The position numbers were made by a program, and so were the translations under genes. Of a DNA stretch of 50,433 nt, positions 7,605-14,844 are shown one piece after another; the first letter of the stretch is position 1; each line of letters opens with the position of its first letter. The stretch spans positions 1-50,433 of the forward strand of contig NZ_QMIM01000034.1 of NCBI RefSeq assembly GCF_003287355.1, given 5' to 3'. The notes under the pieces are model-generated. The model searched no databases. It saw only the letters and a program-made list of their open reading frames with translations, and was not told the origin of the DNA. Source of the DNA: Halorubrum sp. 48-1-W (lineage in GTDB: Archaea; Halobacteriota; Halobacteria; Halobacteriales; Haloferacaceae).

Positions 7605-8069
7605 ATGTTCGACACGATCGTGGTCGCGACGGACGGCTCCGACAGCGTGGGTCGGGCGGTCGACGTCGCGGTCGACCTGGCCGCCCGCTTCGACGCGGCG
7701 GTTCACGCGCTGTACGTCCTCGACACCGGCGAGGTCGAGTCGTCGCCGGACGAGGTGCGATCGGACCTCCGCGACGCGCTCGACGACCACGGCGAGCGCG
7801 CGCTCGCGGCCGTCGTCGAGGCGGGCAAGGAGCGCGACGAACGGCTCGAGGTCACGACCGAAGTGCGCGAGGGACGGCCGGCTAAGGAGGTCATCGCGTA
7901 CGCCGAGTCGATCGACGCCGACCTCGTCGTCACCGGGACGCGCGGGCGACACGGCGAGAACCGGTTCCTCATCGGCTCGGTCGCCGAGAACGTCGTCAGG
8001 ATGTGCAAGGTGCCCGTGTTGACGGTCCGGCGACTCACGGACGAGGACCCGCGGCGCGTCACGTTCTGA
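7605..8069 (+). CDS. Universal stress protein (UspA family)
   Basis: A 154-aa single UspA domain. It starts MFDTIVVATDGSDSVGRAVD, the canonical N-terminal strand and Asp. It ends with GTRGRHGENRFLIGSVAE followed by PVLTVR, the ATP-binding G-2x-G-9x-G(S) signature, so it is likely an ATP-binding type. Such proteins form cytosolic dimers that modulate stress responses or partner proteins; no partner is fixed by context. It has its own TATA box and is convergent with the MFS transporter gene 18 nt downstream. Confidence 0.92.
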   Translation: MFDTIVVATDGSDSVGRAVDVAVDLAARFDAAVHALYVLDTGEVESSPDEVRSDLRDALDDHGERALAAVVEAGKERDERLEVTTEVREGRPAKEVIAYAESIDADLVVTGTRGRHGENRFLIGSVAENVVRMCKVPVLTVRRLTDEDPRRVTF

Positions 8070-8087
8070 CCGGCTTCGTCGTCGGAG

Positions 8088-9452
8088 TCACCGGTACGCC
8101 TCGAACTCCTCGCCGAAAGCGAAGAAGTACCCCGTTCCGACGACGCCGATGACCGCCGCGATCGTGAAGGCGACCTCCGGGCTGACGAAGTCCCAGAGGT
8201 ACCCCCCGATCGCCGCGCTGGGGATGACGATCGTGTTCCGGAGGAGGTAGTACGTCCCCGTGACGCGCCCGCCCGCGTCCCGCTCGGCGGGCCCGACGAT
8301 GAGCGCCTTATGCGAGGGCAGTCCCGCGAACCGAAGCCCCGAGAACGCGAAGACGAACACCAATGCCCACTGGAGGGAGAACACCGGTTCGAGGACGTCG
8401 GGGCCCGCGATGAGGACGACCGGGAAGGTGCCGTACACGAGGAAGCCGACCGCGACGATCGGCTTGAGCCCGACGCGTTCCGCGAGCTTCGCGGCCGGCG
8501 CCATCGTCGCCAGCGCGACCAGCATCTCGACGCCGAGCAGGTAGCCGAAGAACGCCTCCGGGGAGAGGTCGACCGCGTAGGAGACCCCGCCCGCCCCGAG
8601 CGTCGCGTCGAACCCGACCTCGTAGAACTGGGTGATCACCAGCACGAAGAACACGTACACCATCCCGTTCGCGAACCGGACGAGCGTGTCCCCGATCAGG
8701 AGCGGCCACAGCGTGTCGGGCATCTCCCGGAGGTCCGTTCGGATCCGGGCGATCCCCTCGAAGCTGTCGCCGAAGCTGTCCTCGCTCGCGTCGTAGAGGA
8801 CGTGCTGAACGACCGTGCCGACGGCCCCGAAGACGACCGCGACGGCGAGCACGTATCGGAAACTCATCGTGAACGCCGGGTGGAGCCCGATGAGGACGGC
8901 CGCGAGGACGGGACCGACGAGGAACGCGGTCCGGCGGAACGTCTCGGTGCTGGCGAAGCCGGCCGCCAACTTGGAGGGGTCGGTCGCCTGCTTGACGACC
9001 GCGAACGTCGCCCCCAGCCCGAACGACTTCCACGCCTGCGCGAGGAACAGGCCGACGAAGATCCACGCCCACGGCGGGACCGCGACACCGCCGACCGCGA
9101 CCGTCCCGATCGAGGGCGCGACGAGCCAGACGGCGAACCCGAGCGTCGAGAGCAGGCCGAACAGCGTGAGCGCGTATCGGGACCCGATGCGGTCGGAGAC
9201 GGCGCCGCCGGGGTACGGGTACACCGCGGAGATGAGGTTGCCCGCGGTCCCGTACAGGCCGACGACGAACCCGGAGGCGCCGAGCGCGGCCATGTACTCC
9301 GGGAGGTAGCGGCTCGTCATCTGGAAGCCGAGGCTGAACGCGAACATCGCCAGCGACAAAACGAGCACGTCGCGCTCCAGCGCGAAGAATCGCCGGAACG
9401 CGTCGAGCGCCCCTGACGAGCCCGTGTCGTCCGCGGATCGATCCTGGCTCAT
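8088..9452 (-). CDS. Major facilitator superfamily transporter
   Basis: A 454-aa protein with about 12 predicted membrane helices and a central cytosolic loop (around EDSFGDSFEGIARIRTDLRE). The loop between helices 2 and 3, GGAVSDRIGSRYALTLFG, is the MFS motif A (G-x3-D-x-G-x-R). The ATG at 9452 gives a short cytosolic N-terminus with a normal first helix (VLVLSLAMFAFSLGFQM). Substrate and direction cannot be inferred. It is on the same strand as the dehydrogenase gene 64 bp upstream. Confidence 0.88.
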   Translation of the reverse strand: MSQDRSADDTGSSGALDAFRRFFALERDVLVLSLAMFAFSLGFQMTSRYLPEYMAALGASGFVVGLYGTAGNLISAVYPYPGGAVSDRIGSRYALTLFGLLSTLGFAVWLVAPSIGTVAVGGVAVPPWAWIFVGLFLAQAWKSFGLGATFAVVKQATDPSKLAAGFASTETFRRTAFLVGPVLAAVLIGLHPAFTMSFRYVLAVAVVFGAVGTVVQHVLYDASEDSFGDSFEGIARIRTDLREMPDTLWPLLIGDTLVRFANGMVYVFFVLVITQFYEVGFDATLGAGGVSYAVDLSPEAFFGYLLGVEMLVALATMAPAAKLAERVGLKPIVAVGFLVYGTFPVVLIAGPDVLEPVFSLQWALVFVFAFSGLRFAGLPSHKALIVGPAERDAGGRVTGTYYLLRNTIVIPSAAIGGYLWDFVSPEVAFTIAAVIGVVGTGYFFAFGEEFEAYR

Positions 9453-9516
9453 GGTGGATCGGGTTTCCCCGCCTCGCGTGGGGAACGGTCGCACCGCAAC
9501 ATAGTTCCTCCGAGCT

Positions 9517-10464
9517 TCAGAACACCCTGTTCCGGAGGTCGTCGCCGGTGTCCAGCCGCTCTAAGTTCGTCGCGAGGATGTCGGCGACGCGGTCGAAGTA
9601 CTCGGGGGTGTGGCCGGCGTTGTGCGGCGTGATCGTGACGTTCGAGAGCCCCCAAAGCGGGTGCTCTTCGGGGAGCGGCTCGGGGTCGGTCACGTCGAGT
9701 GCGGCCCCGCGGATCCGGTTGTTGCGGAGCGCGGAGACGAGCGCGTCGGTGTCGACGACGGGCCCGCGCGCGATGTTCACGAGGACGGCGTCCGACCGCA
9801 TCGTGCGGAACACGTCGGCGTCGATCAGGCCTTCCGTCGCGTCCGAGAGCGGGCAGGCGAGCACGACGTACTCGGCGTCGGTGACGGCCTCGTGGATCCG
9901 GTCGAAGCCGACGACCTCGTCGGTCGGGCCGCCCTTCTCGGGCGTGTAGCGGACGCCGACCGTCTCGACGTCGAACGCGGAGAGACGGTCGACGACCGTC
10001 TCGCCGATGGCGCCGAGGCCGACGACGGCGACGCGGGAGCCGTACACCTCGGTCGTCGGATACGTGTGCCACTCGCGACGCGCCTGTTGGCGCCGGGCGC
10101 GATGGAACTCGCGGGCGTGGCCGATCATCGCGCCGACGACGTACTCAGCGATGTTCGGGCCGTGGACGCCGGAGGCGTTCGTCACCGCGACGCCGCGGTC
10201 CTCGAACGCCTCGCGGGGGAGATGGCCGGTTCCGGCGAAGACGCAGGCGAACAGTTCCAGGTTCTCGGCGACGTCGAGGTCGCCCTCGTCGAGCGCGAAG
10301 CCGGTCGCGACGCGGGCGGTCCGCAGGTACTCCCGCTCCTCGGCGGGCGTCCGCGCGAGCGCGACGTCCCTTTCGGGGAGCCGTTCGGAGAGCACCTCGG
10401 CGTACTCGCTTCCCTCGATACCGTGGATCTTCTGTCGGAGGACGACGACGTCGGGTTCGGTCAT
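9517..10464 (-). CDS. D-2-hydroxyacid dehydrogenase (NAD-dependent)
   Basis: A 315-aa member of the D-isomer-specific 2-hydroxyacid dehydrogenases (GyaR/SerA-like). The Rossmann motif is VAVVGLGAIGETVVDRL. The catalytic Arg is in VNIARGPVVDTDALV, the Glu in ALDVTDPEPLPEEHPLW and the His in ITPHNAGHTPEYFDRVADI. It should interconvert a 2-oxoacid and a D-2-hydroxyacid using NAD(H) in the cytosol. A start at 10464 (MTEPDVVVLRQK) gives family length; the 32 in-frame residues further upstream look non-coding. The A/T-rich promoter of the DUF2589 operon lies on the other side, so the two units are divergent. Confidence 0.9.
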   Translation of the reverse strand: MTEPDVVVLRQKIHGIEGSEYAEVLSERLPERDVALARTPAEEREYLRTARVATGFALDEGDLDVAENLELFACVFAGTGHLPREAFEDRGVAVTNASGVHGPNIAEYVVGAMIGHAREFHRARRQQARREWHTYPTTEVYGSRVAVVGLGAIGETVVDRLSAFDVETVGVRYTPEKGGPTDEVVGFDRIHEAVTDAEYVVLACPLSDATEGLIDADVFRTMRSDAVLVNIARGPVVDTDALVSALRNNRIRGAALDVTDPEPLPEEHPLWGLSNVTITPHNAGHTPEYFDRVADILATNLERLDTGDDLRNRVF

Positions 10465-10608
10465 ATCGGGAGAACGCCCAGGGGGACCAAAAGGGTCTGT
10501 ACAGCGGCCTCGACTACCGGGACCGGCCGGCAGCCGAACGGACTCTCCGCCCTCGTCCAAAGAAACTTTCTGAAATATATAGTTTAATTATCCTCAATAC
10601 TATAGGAA

Positions 10609-10617
10609 GGTATATGC
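10609..10617 (+). promoter_or_regulatory. Promoter of the DUF2589 operon
   Basis: GGTATATGC lies 28 nt before the ATG at 10646. A second A/T-rich block (GAAATATATAG, about 10573-10583) lies further upstream, so a dual start or an activator site is possible. The stretch 10561-10620 is much more A/T-rich than its surroundings. Confidence 0.55.
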
Positions 10618-10645
10618 TATCCGGCGCACATTGTGTGTTGGTACC

Positions 10646-11263
10646 ATGCCTAGCCCAAACTTCCCGGCAGAGCTCGCATCGATCCCGTACGAGGAGGTCA
10701 TTGGGACGCCGTTGCGTGCCGCCGTCGAGGCGAACGCGAGCGCGTCGATGACGGCGGCGGAGTTCATCCGGGAGGTCGGGTTCACCGAACCGGTCGTCGG
10801 CGAGGCGGAGCCGGTGACGGTGGACTTCGCCTACGAGCGCAGGGAGGTCGACCCGGAAACCGGCAGCGAGCGGATCGAGAGCCACACGATGACCGTGCCG
10901 TTGCTCCTTTTGATCCACGTGCCGTACTTCGAAGTGGAGACCGTCTCGATCGATTTCAACGTGAAGTTGAACTCGGTGGAGGCGTTCTCGCGCTCGACCG
11001 AGTTCGAGTTCGGCGTCGACAACGAGACCGAAGGCGGGTTCGACCTCGGGTTCATCGACGGCAAAACGAAGACGTCGGTCAACATGAGCTACCAGTCGTC
11101 GACCCGCCGGGGTCACGAGGTCGAGCGAACCTACGACCAGCGCGTCCACGTCGAGGCCGGGTCGATCGACCCGCCGGAGGGCGTCTCCAAGCTGTTCAGC
11201 GCGCTGGAGACGACGATCACCGACGTGACGGGCGACGGCGACGACGCCGGCGAAGAGGAGTGA
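10646..11263 (+). CDS. DUF2589 family protein A
   Basis: A 205-aa protein matching the DUF2589 layout: an amphipathic N-terminal helix region (IPYEEVIGTPLRAAVEANAS, then AAEFIREVGF), a first strand VTVDFAYE, and the hallmark hydrophobic patch TMTVPLLLLIHVPYFEVETV followed by SIDFNVKLNSV. It ends with the family motif DPPEGVSKLFSALETTI. No signal peptide, membrane helix or catalytic motif is seen; the fold looks like a beta-rich structural or assembly protein. The family has no known function. It heads a tight four-gene operon; the next gene starts 6 nt after its stop. Confidence 0.8.
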   Translation: MPSPNFPAELASIPYEEVIGTPLRAAVEANASASMTAAEFIREVGFTEPVVGEAEPVTVDFAYERREVDPETGSERIESHTMTVPLLLLIHVPYFEVETVSIDFNVKLNSVEAFSRSTEFEFGVDNETEGGFDLGFIDGKTKTSVNMSYQSSTRRGHEVERTYDQRVHVEAGSIDPPEGVSKLFSALETTITDVTGDGDDAGEEE

Positions 11264-11269
11264 CCCGGC

Positions 11270-12031
11270 GTGAGCCCGACCGACACGCTCGCTGACCTCC
11301 CGCTTTCGACGCTGTTCTCCGCGCCGCTGATCGCGGCGATCGACGCCAGCGCGCAGGCCCAGTCGGAGACGGTCGACCTCCTCCGAGAAGTCGGGTTCGA
11401 ACCGGACGGCACCCCGGCAACCGTGTCGTTCGAGTACGCGACGACGGACGTCGATCCCACAACGGGAGAACAGCGGCAGCGCCCGAAAACGCTCGACGTC
11501 CCGCTGTTGTTGTTCCTCTCGTTGCCGGAGCTCGTCGTTCACGAGGTCGAACAGACGTTCTCCGCGCGGATCGTGGACATCGAGGACGTCGAACGGGAGG
11601 GCGACGGCGACGACGCGGGAGACCACACGAAGTCCCCGTCGCTCCGCCCGCGCCGGCTCTACGTCGCGCCCGCCGGTCGGTCGGAGACGTTCGCGCGGCG
11701 GACGAAGACGACGTTCGACCTCGACATCACCATGCGCGCCGAGGTGGAGAACCGCTCGACCGGGACCGACCTGCTCGAGCGGTCGCTGATGACGACCGTC
11801 ACGGACGGCGACTCGGACGATCGGCGGGCGGGGGCGCCGACGGAACAGATGGAGACCGACCGGACGGAAGCCGACCTGACGGAAGCCGACCGGACAGAAG
11901 CCGACCGGACGAAAGCCGACCGACCGAGAACGAAGGAAGCGGAGATCCGGAAAGCGGCGGATGCCGAGAGGGAGCCGACCCGCCGGGAGACCGAAGACGA
12001 GCGATCGGCGACCGAGGAGGCGGACGGATGA
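11270..12031 (+). CDS. Divergent DUF2589-like protein B with charged C-terminal tail
   Basis: A 253-aa paralogue of the preceding protein. It has the same order of elements: LSTLFSAPLIAAIDASAQAQ, TVDLLREVGF, ATVSFEYATT, then KTLDVPLLLFLSLPELVVHE and strands ARIVDIEDV and KTTFDLDITMRAEV. It lacks protein A's PPEGVSKLF-type ending and instead carries a disordered tail from about residue 185 that is rich in Glu, Asp, Arg and Thr and has EADRT repeats. The start is GTG, 6 nt after gene A; its TGA overlaps the ATG of gene C (ATGA), suggesting coupled translation and fixed stoichiometry. The function is unknown. Confidence 0.75.
   Translation: MSPTDTLADLPLSTLFSAPLIAAIDASAQAQSETVDLLREVGFEPDGTPATVSFEYATTDVDPTTGEQRQRPKTLDVPLLLFLSLPELVVHEVEQTFSARIVDIEDVEREGDGDDAGDHTKSPSLRPRRLYVAPAGRSETFARRTKTTFDLDITMRAEVENRSTGTDLLERSLMTTVTDGDSDDRRAGAPTEQMETDRTEADLTEADRTEADRTKADRPRTKEAEIRKAADAEREPTRRETEDERSATEEADG
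11861..11920 (+). repeat. 15-bp coding tandem repeat in DUF2589-like protein B
   Basis: Four degenerate 15-bp units (CGGACGGAAGCCGAC type) encode RTEAD/LTEAD/RTEAD/RTKAD in the disordered tail. Confidence 0.8.
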
Positions 12032-12744
12032 CCGAACTCAGACACTTCCTCACGTCGCTCTTCGACGCCGTCTCGGAGGCGGAGACGCAAGCGCTTCTCA
12101 ACGGTCGGACGCGGCTCGAACGGATGGTCGAATCGGGACGGTTCCCCGACGACGTGAGCCTGCCCGTCTACCATGCGAACGAGCTCACGGTGTCGCTCGA
12201 CGTCGGACTCGAGGCCAAACACACGAAGACCGGGATCGAGCTGTTCGTCACGGAGCCCGGCGAGGGCGACGAGACGGCCCTCGAGTTCGACCTCGAAGTG
12301 TACGACTTCCTGGAGGCGACGGACCTCCACGAGGGCGGTGACCGACGGAAACCGCCACACGAGGCGGTCGACGTCCACGTCCCGCTGCGGGACCCGCCAG
12401 CCGGAGTCGATCCGGGCGTCTCCGTGAACGATCCCGAAGAGCCCATGGACCCGAAGGAGGCTCACGATCGGGAACGCGAGGGACGGGCGGAGGGCGGAGA
12501 CGATCGGTCGGAGACGGGAGGCGAGGAGACGAGGGACCATGGGACCGAAAACGAGGAGACCGGAAACGATGAGACCGAAAACGAGGAGACCGGGCGGAGC
12601 GGGGAGGAGAGCGGAGACGAACGGCGGACCCCCGAGCGGGGCCGCTCGAAACGACGGTTCGTCGGCGTCGACCTCCCGGAGGGCTGGCCCCTCCGGCGGA
12701 CGGGCGGGACCACCGAGGACGACGAGGCGGGGAGGAAACGATGA
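12028..12744 (+). CDS. DUF2589-operon protein C (unknown)
   Basis: A 238-aa protein of no family I can name. Residues 1-45 are helical (HFLTSLFDAVSEAETQALLN). A short beta domain follows (LPVYHANELTVSLDVGLEAK, then GIELFVTEP and ALEFDLEVYDF), resembling the beta strands of its neighbours. Residues from about 140 to 210 are a low-complexity acidic linker with ENEETG/NDETENEETG repeats. The protein then ends with a compact motif, FVGVDLPEGWPLRR, which looks like a docking or capping peptide. The gene overlaps both neighbours by 4 nt (ATGA), so it is translationally coupled to them. It shows no signal peptide, membrane helix or catalytic motif. Confidence 0.7.
   Translation: MTELRHFLTSLFDAVSEAETQALLNGRTRLERMVESGRFPDDVSLPVYHANELTVSLDVGLEAKHTKTGIELFVTEPGEGDETALEFDLEVYDFLEATDLHEGGDRRKPPHEAVDVHVPLRDPPAGVDPGVSVNDPEEPMDPKEAHDREREGRAEGGDDRSETGGEETRDHGTENEETGNDETENEETGRSGEESGDERRTPERGRSKRRFVGVDLPEGWPLRRTGGTTEDDEAGRKR
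12543..12593 (+). repeat. 30-bp-period coding repeat in protein C
   Basis: GACCGAAAACGAGGAGACCG occurs at 12543 and again 30 nt later, encoding the ENEETG units of the acidic linker. Confidence 0.75.
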
Positions 12745-13070
12745 GTGACGACACCGTCCGGGAGTACTTCGGGCCGCTGACGGCGAGCCAACGCGAGTCG
12801 TTGCGCGCGCGAATGGAACGATACCGCGACGGACTGGAGGGGAACGGCTACGAACTCGCCTTCGCGGAGGGGGTCGGCGGGCTCTTCGCCGGCGTCCTCG
12901 TCATCGACGACGAACGCGGACGGGCCGGGTTCCTCGAGGCGAACGGCTCGGTCACCTGGCTCGACGGGTCGACCGGCGGGCTCGGGGCGCTCGGGTCGGC
13001 GATCGCACAGAACCACACCGACGCGCTCGACTCGGCGATCGACGTCCCGGACGGCGTCGACATCGAGTGA
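12741..13070 (+). CDS. DUF2589-operon protein D (unknown, small)
   Basis: A 109-aa protein and the last gene of the operon; its ATG overlaps the stop of gene C (ATGA). The N-terminal half is helical and charged (YFGPLTASQRESLRARMERY). The second half alternates hydrophobic strands and glycines: FAEGVGGLFAGVLVIDDERG, AGFLEANGSVTWLDGSTGGL and GALGSAIAQNH. There are no cysteines and no catalytic pattern. Tight coupling to two DUF2589-type proteins suggests a shared complex. A hairpin follows the stop by 4 nt. Confidence 0.72.
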   Translation: MSDDTVREYFGPLTASQRESLRARMERYRDGLEGNGYELAFAEGVGGLFAGVLVIDDERGRAGFLEANGSVTWLDGSTGGLGALGSAIAQNHTDALDSAIDVPDGVDIE

Positions 13071-13074
13071 AGTA

Positions 13075-13095
13075 CCTCGGGGTCAAGCCCCGAGG
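13075..13095. terminator. Hairpin after the DUF2589 operon (terminator or IS-end-like palindrome)
   Basis: CCTCGGGG and CCCCGAGG form an 8-bp stem with a TCAAG loop, 4 nt after the operon's last stop and between convergent genes. It may end transcription. It also resembles the solitary hairpins at 22258-22277 and about 50376-50405, which look like IS200/IS605-family end palindromes. Confidence 0.55.
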
Positions 13096-13144
13096 CACTC
13101 GCTTTGATTATCTGTAGATCCGCGGGAACGCGGCGACGGACCGC

Positions 13145-14344
13145 TCACTCCGAGGCAACGTCGAACGCGCGCTGGAGGTCCGCTTTCATGTCGTCGACGT
13201 GTTCGATGCCGACGGAGACGCGGATCAGGCCGTCGGTGAGGCCGGCGGCGAGCCGCTCCTCGCGCGGGATGGCGGCGTGGGTCATCGCGGCCGGCTGCTC
13301 GATGAGGCTCTCGACGCCACCGAGCGACTCCGCGAGCGCGAACACCTCGGTCTCCTCGACGACGGTCGAGGCCTGCTCCAGGGTGCCGTCGAACTCGAAG
13401 GAGAGCATCCCGCCGAAGTCGTCCATCTGTTCCGCGGCGAGGTCGTGGTGCGGGTGCGACGCTAAGCCGGGGTAGTAGACGCGGCTCACGTCGTCGTGTG
13501 CGTCCAGCCACTCCGCGAGCGCCGCCGCGTTCTCGCAGTGGCGGTCCATGCGCACCGGGAGCGTCTTCGTGCCCCGGAGCACGAGGAACGCGTCGAACGG
13601 GCCGGGGGTCGCGCCAACCGAGTTCTGATAGAAGCCGATCTCCTCGTCGAGGTCGGCGTCGTCGACGATCAGCGCGCCGCCGATGGTGTCGGAGTGGCCA
13701 CCGAGGTACTTCGTGAGCGACTGACAGACAACGTCCGCGCCGTGTTCGAGCGGCCGCTGGAGGTACGGCGTCGCGAACGTGTTGTCGACCGCACACAGCG
13801 CGTCGCCCTCGTGGGCGATGTCCGCGAGCGCGCCGATGTCGTTCACGTTCATCAGCGGGTTCGTGGGCGTCTCGACCCAGACGAGTTCGGTGTTCGGTCG
13901 CATCGCCTCGCGGACCGCGTCGTGGTCGGTGGTGTCGACGAAGGTGGTCTCGAGGTCGTACTTGTCGTACACCTGCGTGAGGATCCGGTGGGTGCCACCG
14001 TAGACGTCGTCGCCGGCGACGACGTGGTCGCCCGCGGACAGCAGGTTGAGGACGGTGTTTATCGCGCCCATGCCGGAGGAGAAACAGCGGGCGTGGCTGC
14101 CCGACTCCAGCGCCGCGAGGTTCTCCTCGAGGTCGGTGCGCGTGGGGTTCCCGGTCCGGGAGTACTCGTACCCCCGGTGCTCGCCGGGGGCGTCCTGCTC
14201 GTACGTCGAGTTGGCGTGGATGGGCGTCATCAACGCGCCCGTCTCCGGGTCCGGCTCCTGGCCGGCGTGGATCGCCCGCGTCTCGAACCGGAAGTCGTCG
14301 GGTTCGGAGCCGCTCTCCTCGTCCGCCTGGTCGTGGTCACTCAT
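13145..14344 (-). CDS. Cys/Met metabolism PLP enzyme (cystathionine gamma-synthase/lyase type)
   Basis: A 399-aa fold-type I PLP enzyme. The PLP lysine is Lys212 in CQSLTKYLGGHSDTIGGA. Family signatures include YSRTGNPTRTDLEENLAALE, SSGMGAINTVLNLLSAGDHV and VETPTNPLMNVNDI; the end SLGGVESLIEQPAAMTHAAI is the usual substrate-binding C-terminal region. Members catalyse gamma-replacement or gamma-elimination on homoserine esters, cystathionine or methionine, and sequence alone does not settle which. The ATG at 14344 (MSDHDQADEE) is chosen; an in-frame ATG ten codons upstream is possible. No strong TATA box lies directly upstream and tRNA-Glu on the same strand ends 94 nt before this start, so some read-through expression is possible. 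Confidence 0.88.
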   Translation of the reverse strand: MSDHDQADEESGSEPDDFRFETRAIHAGQEPDPETGALMTPIHANSTYEQDAPGEHRGYEYSRTGNPTRTDLEENLAALESGSHARCFSSGMGAINTVLNLLSAGDHVVAGDDVYGGTHRILTQVYDKYDLETTFVDTTDHDAVREAMRPNTELVWVETPTNPLMNVNDIGALADIAHEGDALCAVDNTFATPYLQRPLEHGADVVCQSLTKYLGGHSDTIGGALIVDDADLDEEIGFYQNSVGATPGPFDAFLVLRGTKTLPVRMDRHCENAAALAEWLDAHDDVSRVYYPGLASHPHHDLAAEQMDDFGGMLSFEFDGTLEQASTVVEETEVFALAESLGGVESLIEQPAAMTHAAIPREERLAAGLTDGLIRVSVGIEHVDDMKADLQRAFDVASE

Positions 14345-14437
14345 GTACGGGCCGTCGGCGGCCGGGGTCGTCACTCTTGTCCTTCCGGTCGGTGACGGTG
14401 GCGAAGCCGGCTGCTTCGAAGTCGATTCCGCGAGAAG

Positions 14438-14548
14438 TGCTCGGTCAGGGATTTGAACCCTGGTCGTCGGCTGACTTCCGAACCGGCACGGCGAGGTGCC
14501 GCGTTCGTCGAAAGGCCAACATGATTGGCCGGACTACACCAACCGAGC
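14438..14548 (-). tRNA. tRNA-Glu(UUC) with a 36-nt intron
   Basis: On the minus strand the acceptor stem GCTCGGT pairs with ACCGAGC, followed by discriminator A. The D-arm region (TGGTGTAGTCCGGCCAATCA) and T-arm CAGGG-TTCAAAT-CCCTG are intact. The anticodon stem is TTGGC/GCCGA and the loop is C-T-TTC-G-A, so the anticodon is TTC (14510-14512). The mature length is 75 nt after removing 36 nt (14473-14508) between positions 37 and 38. CCA is not encoded. Confidence 0.93.
14473..14508 (-). other. tRNA-Glu intron with canonical bulge-helix-bulge
   Basis: The anticodon-side exon CTTT pairs with GAAG of the intron (4-bp central helix). The 5' bulge is CG^A and the 3' bulge TC^A, each cut after the second nucleotide. 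The intron then folds as CGAAC/GTTCG plus CGGCAC/GTGCCG with a 6-nt loop. This is the standard substrate of the archaeal splicing endonuclease EndA. Confidence 0.88.
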
Positions 14549-14572
14549 GCGTTCGCCCGTTACGACGGGGCC

Positions 14573-14580
14573 GATTTAAC
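14573..14580 (-). promoter_or_regulatory. TATA box of tRNA-Glu
   Basis: GTTAAATC on the minus strand, about 24 nt before the first nucleotide of the tRNA (14548). Confidence 0.55.
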
Positions 14581-14622
14581 TCTTCTCAACTCCGCTCGCC
14601 GGGCCACGTCTTCACATGGGGT

Positions 14623-14686
14623 CGGACGACGGGGACGGTCGCGGGCGGACGACGGGGACGGTCGCAGGCGGACGACGGGGACGGTC
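14623..14686. repeat. 23-bp intergenic tandem repeat, 2.8 copies
   Basis: CGGACGACGGGGACGGTC starts at 14623, 14646 and 14669 (period 23). It is non-coding and lies upstream of the tRNA promoter. Confidence 0.85.
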
Positions 14687-14836
14687 ACGAACCGTGAACG
14701 AGGCTATATATTCCAGTAGTACCCTATGTATTCGATCGGATCCCGTCCCGAGTACCCGTCGATCGTTCCGCTAGCGAAACACACCGGGCCATAGGATGGT
14801 TCTCGATACAGTGGATATCTATATATTTTAGCACAG

Positions 14837-14844
14837 ACTTAAGT
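14837..14844 (+). promoter_or_regulatory. TATA box of the PhoU-like regulator
   Basis: ACTTAAGT lies 23 nt before the ATG at 14868. A stronger-looking ATATATATTTTA block lies at about 14819-14830. Confidence 0.5.

Noticed and set aside
10646-13070. Reading the DUF2589 operon as a phage tail or contractile injection cluster
   Set aside because: No sheath, baseplate, tape-measure, spike or ATPase gene lies nearby, and the surrounding genes are metabolic; the similarity is only a general beta-rich look.
14623-14686. Possible CRISPR-like array (three 23-bp units)
   Set aside because: The units are directly contiguous with no spacers, and there are no cas genes in the window.
14726-14779. 17-codon frame between tRNA-Glu and the PhoU-like gene
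   Set aside because: The nearest TATA box is only about 14 nt upstream, too close for a leaderless start, and the codons show no haloarchaeal bias.
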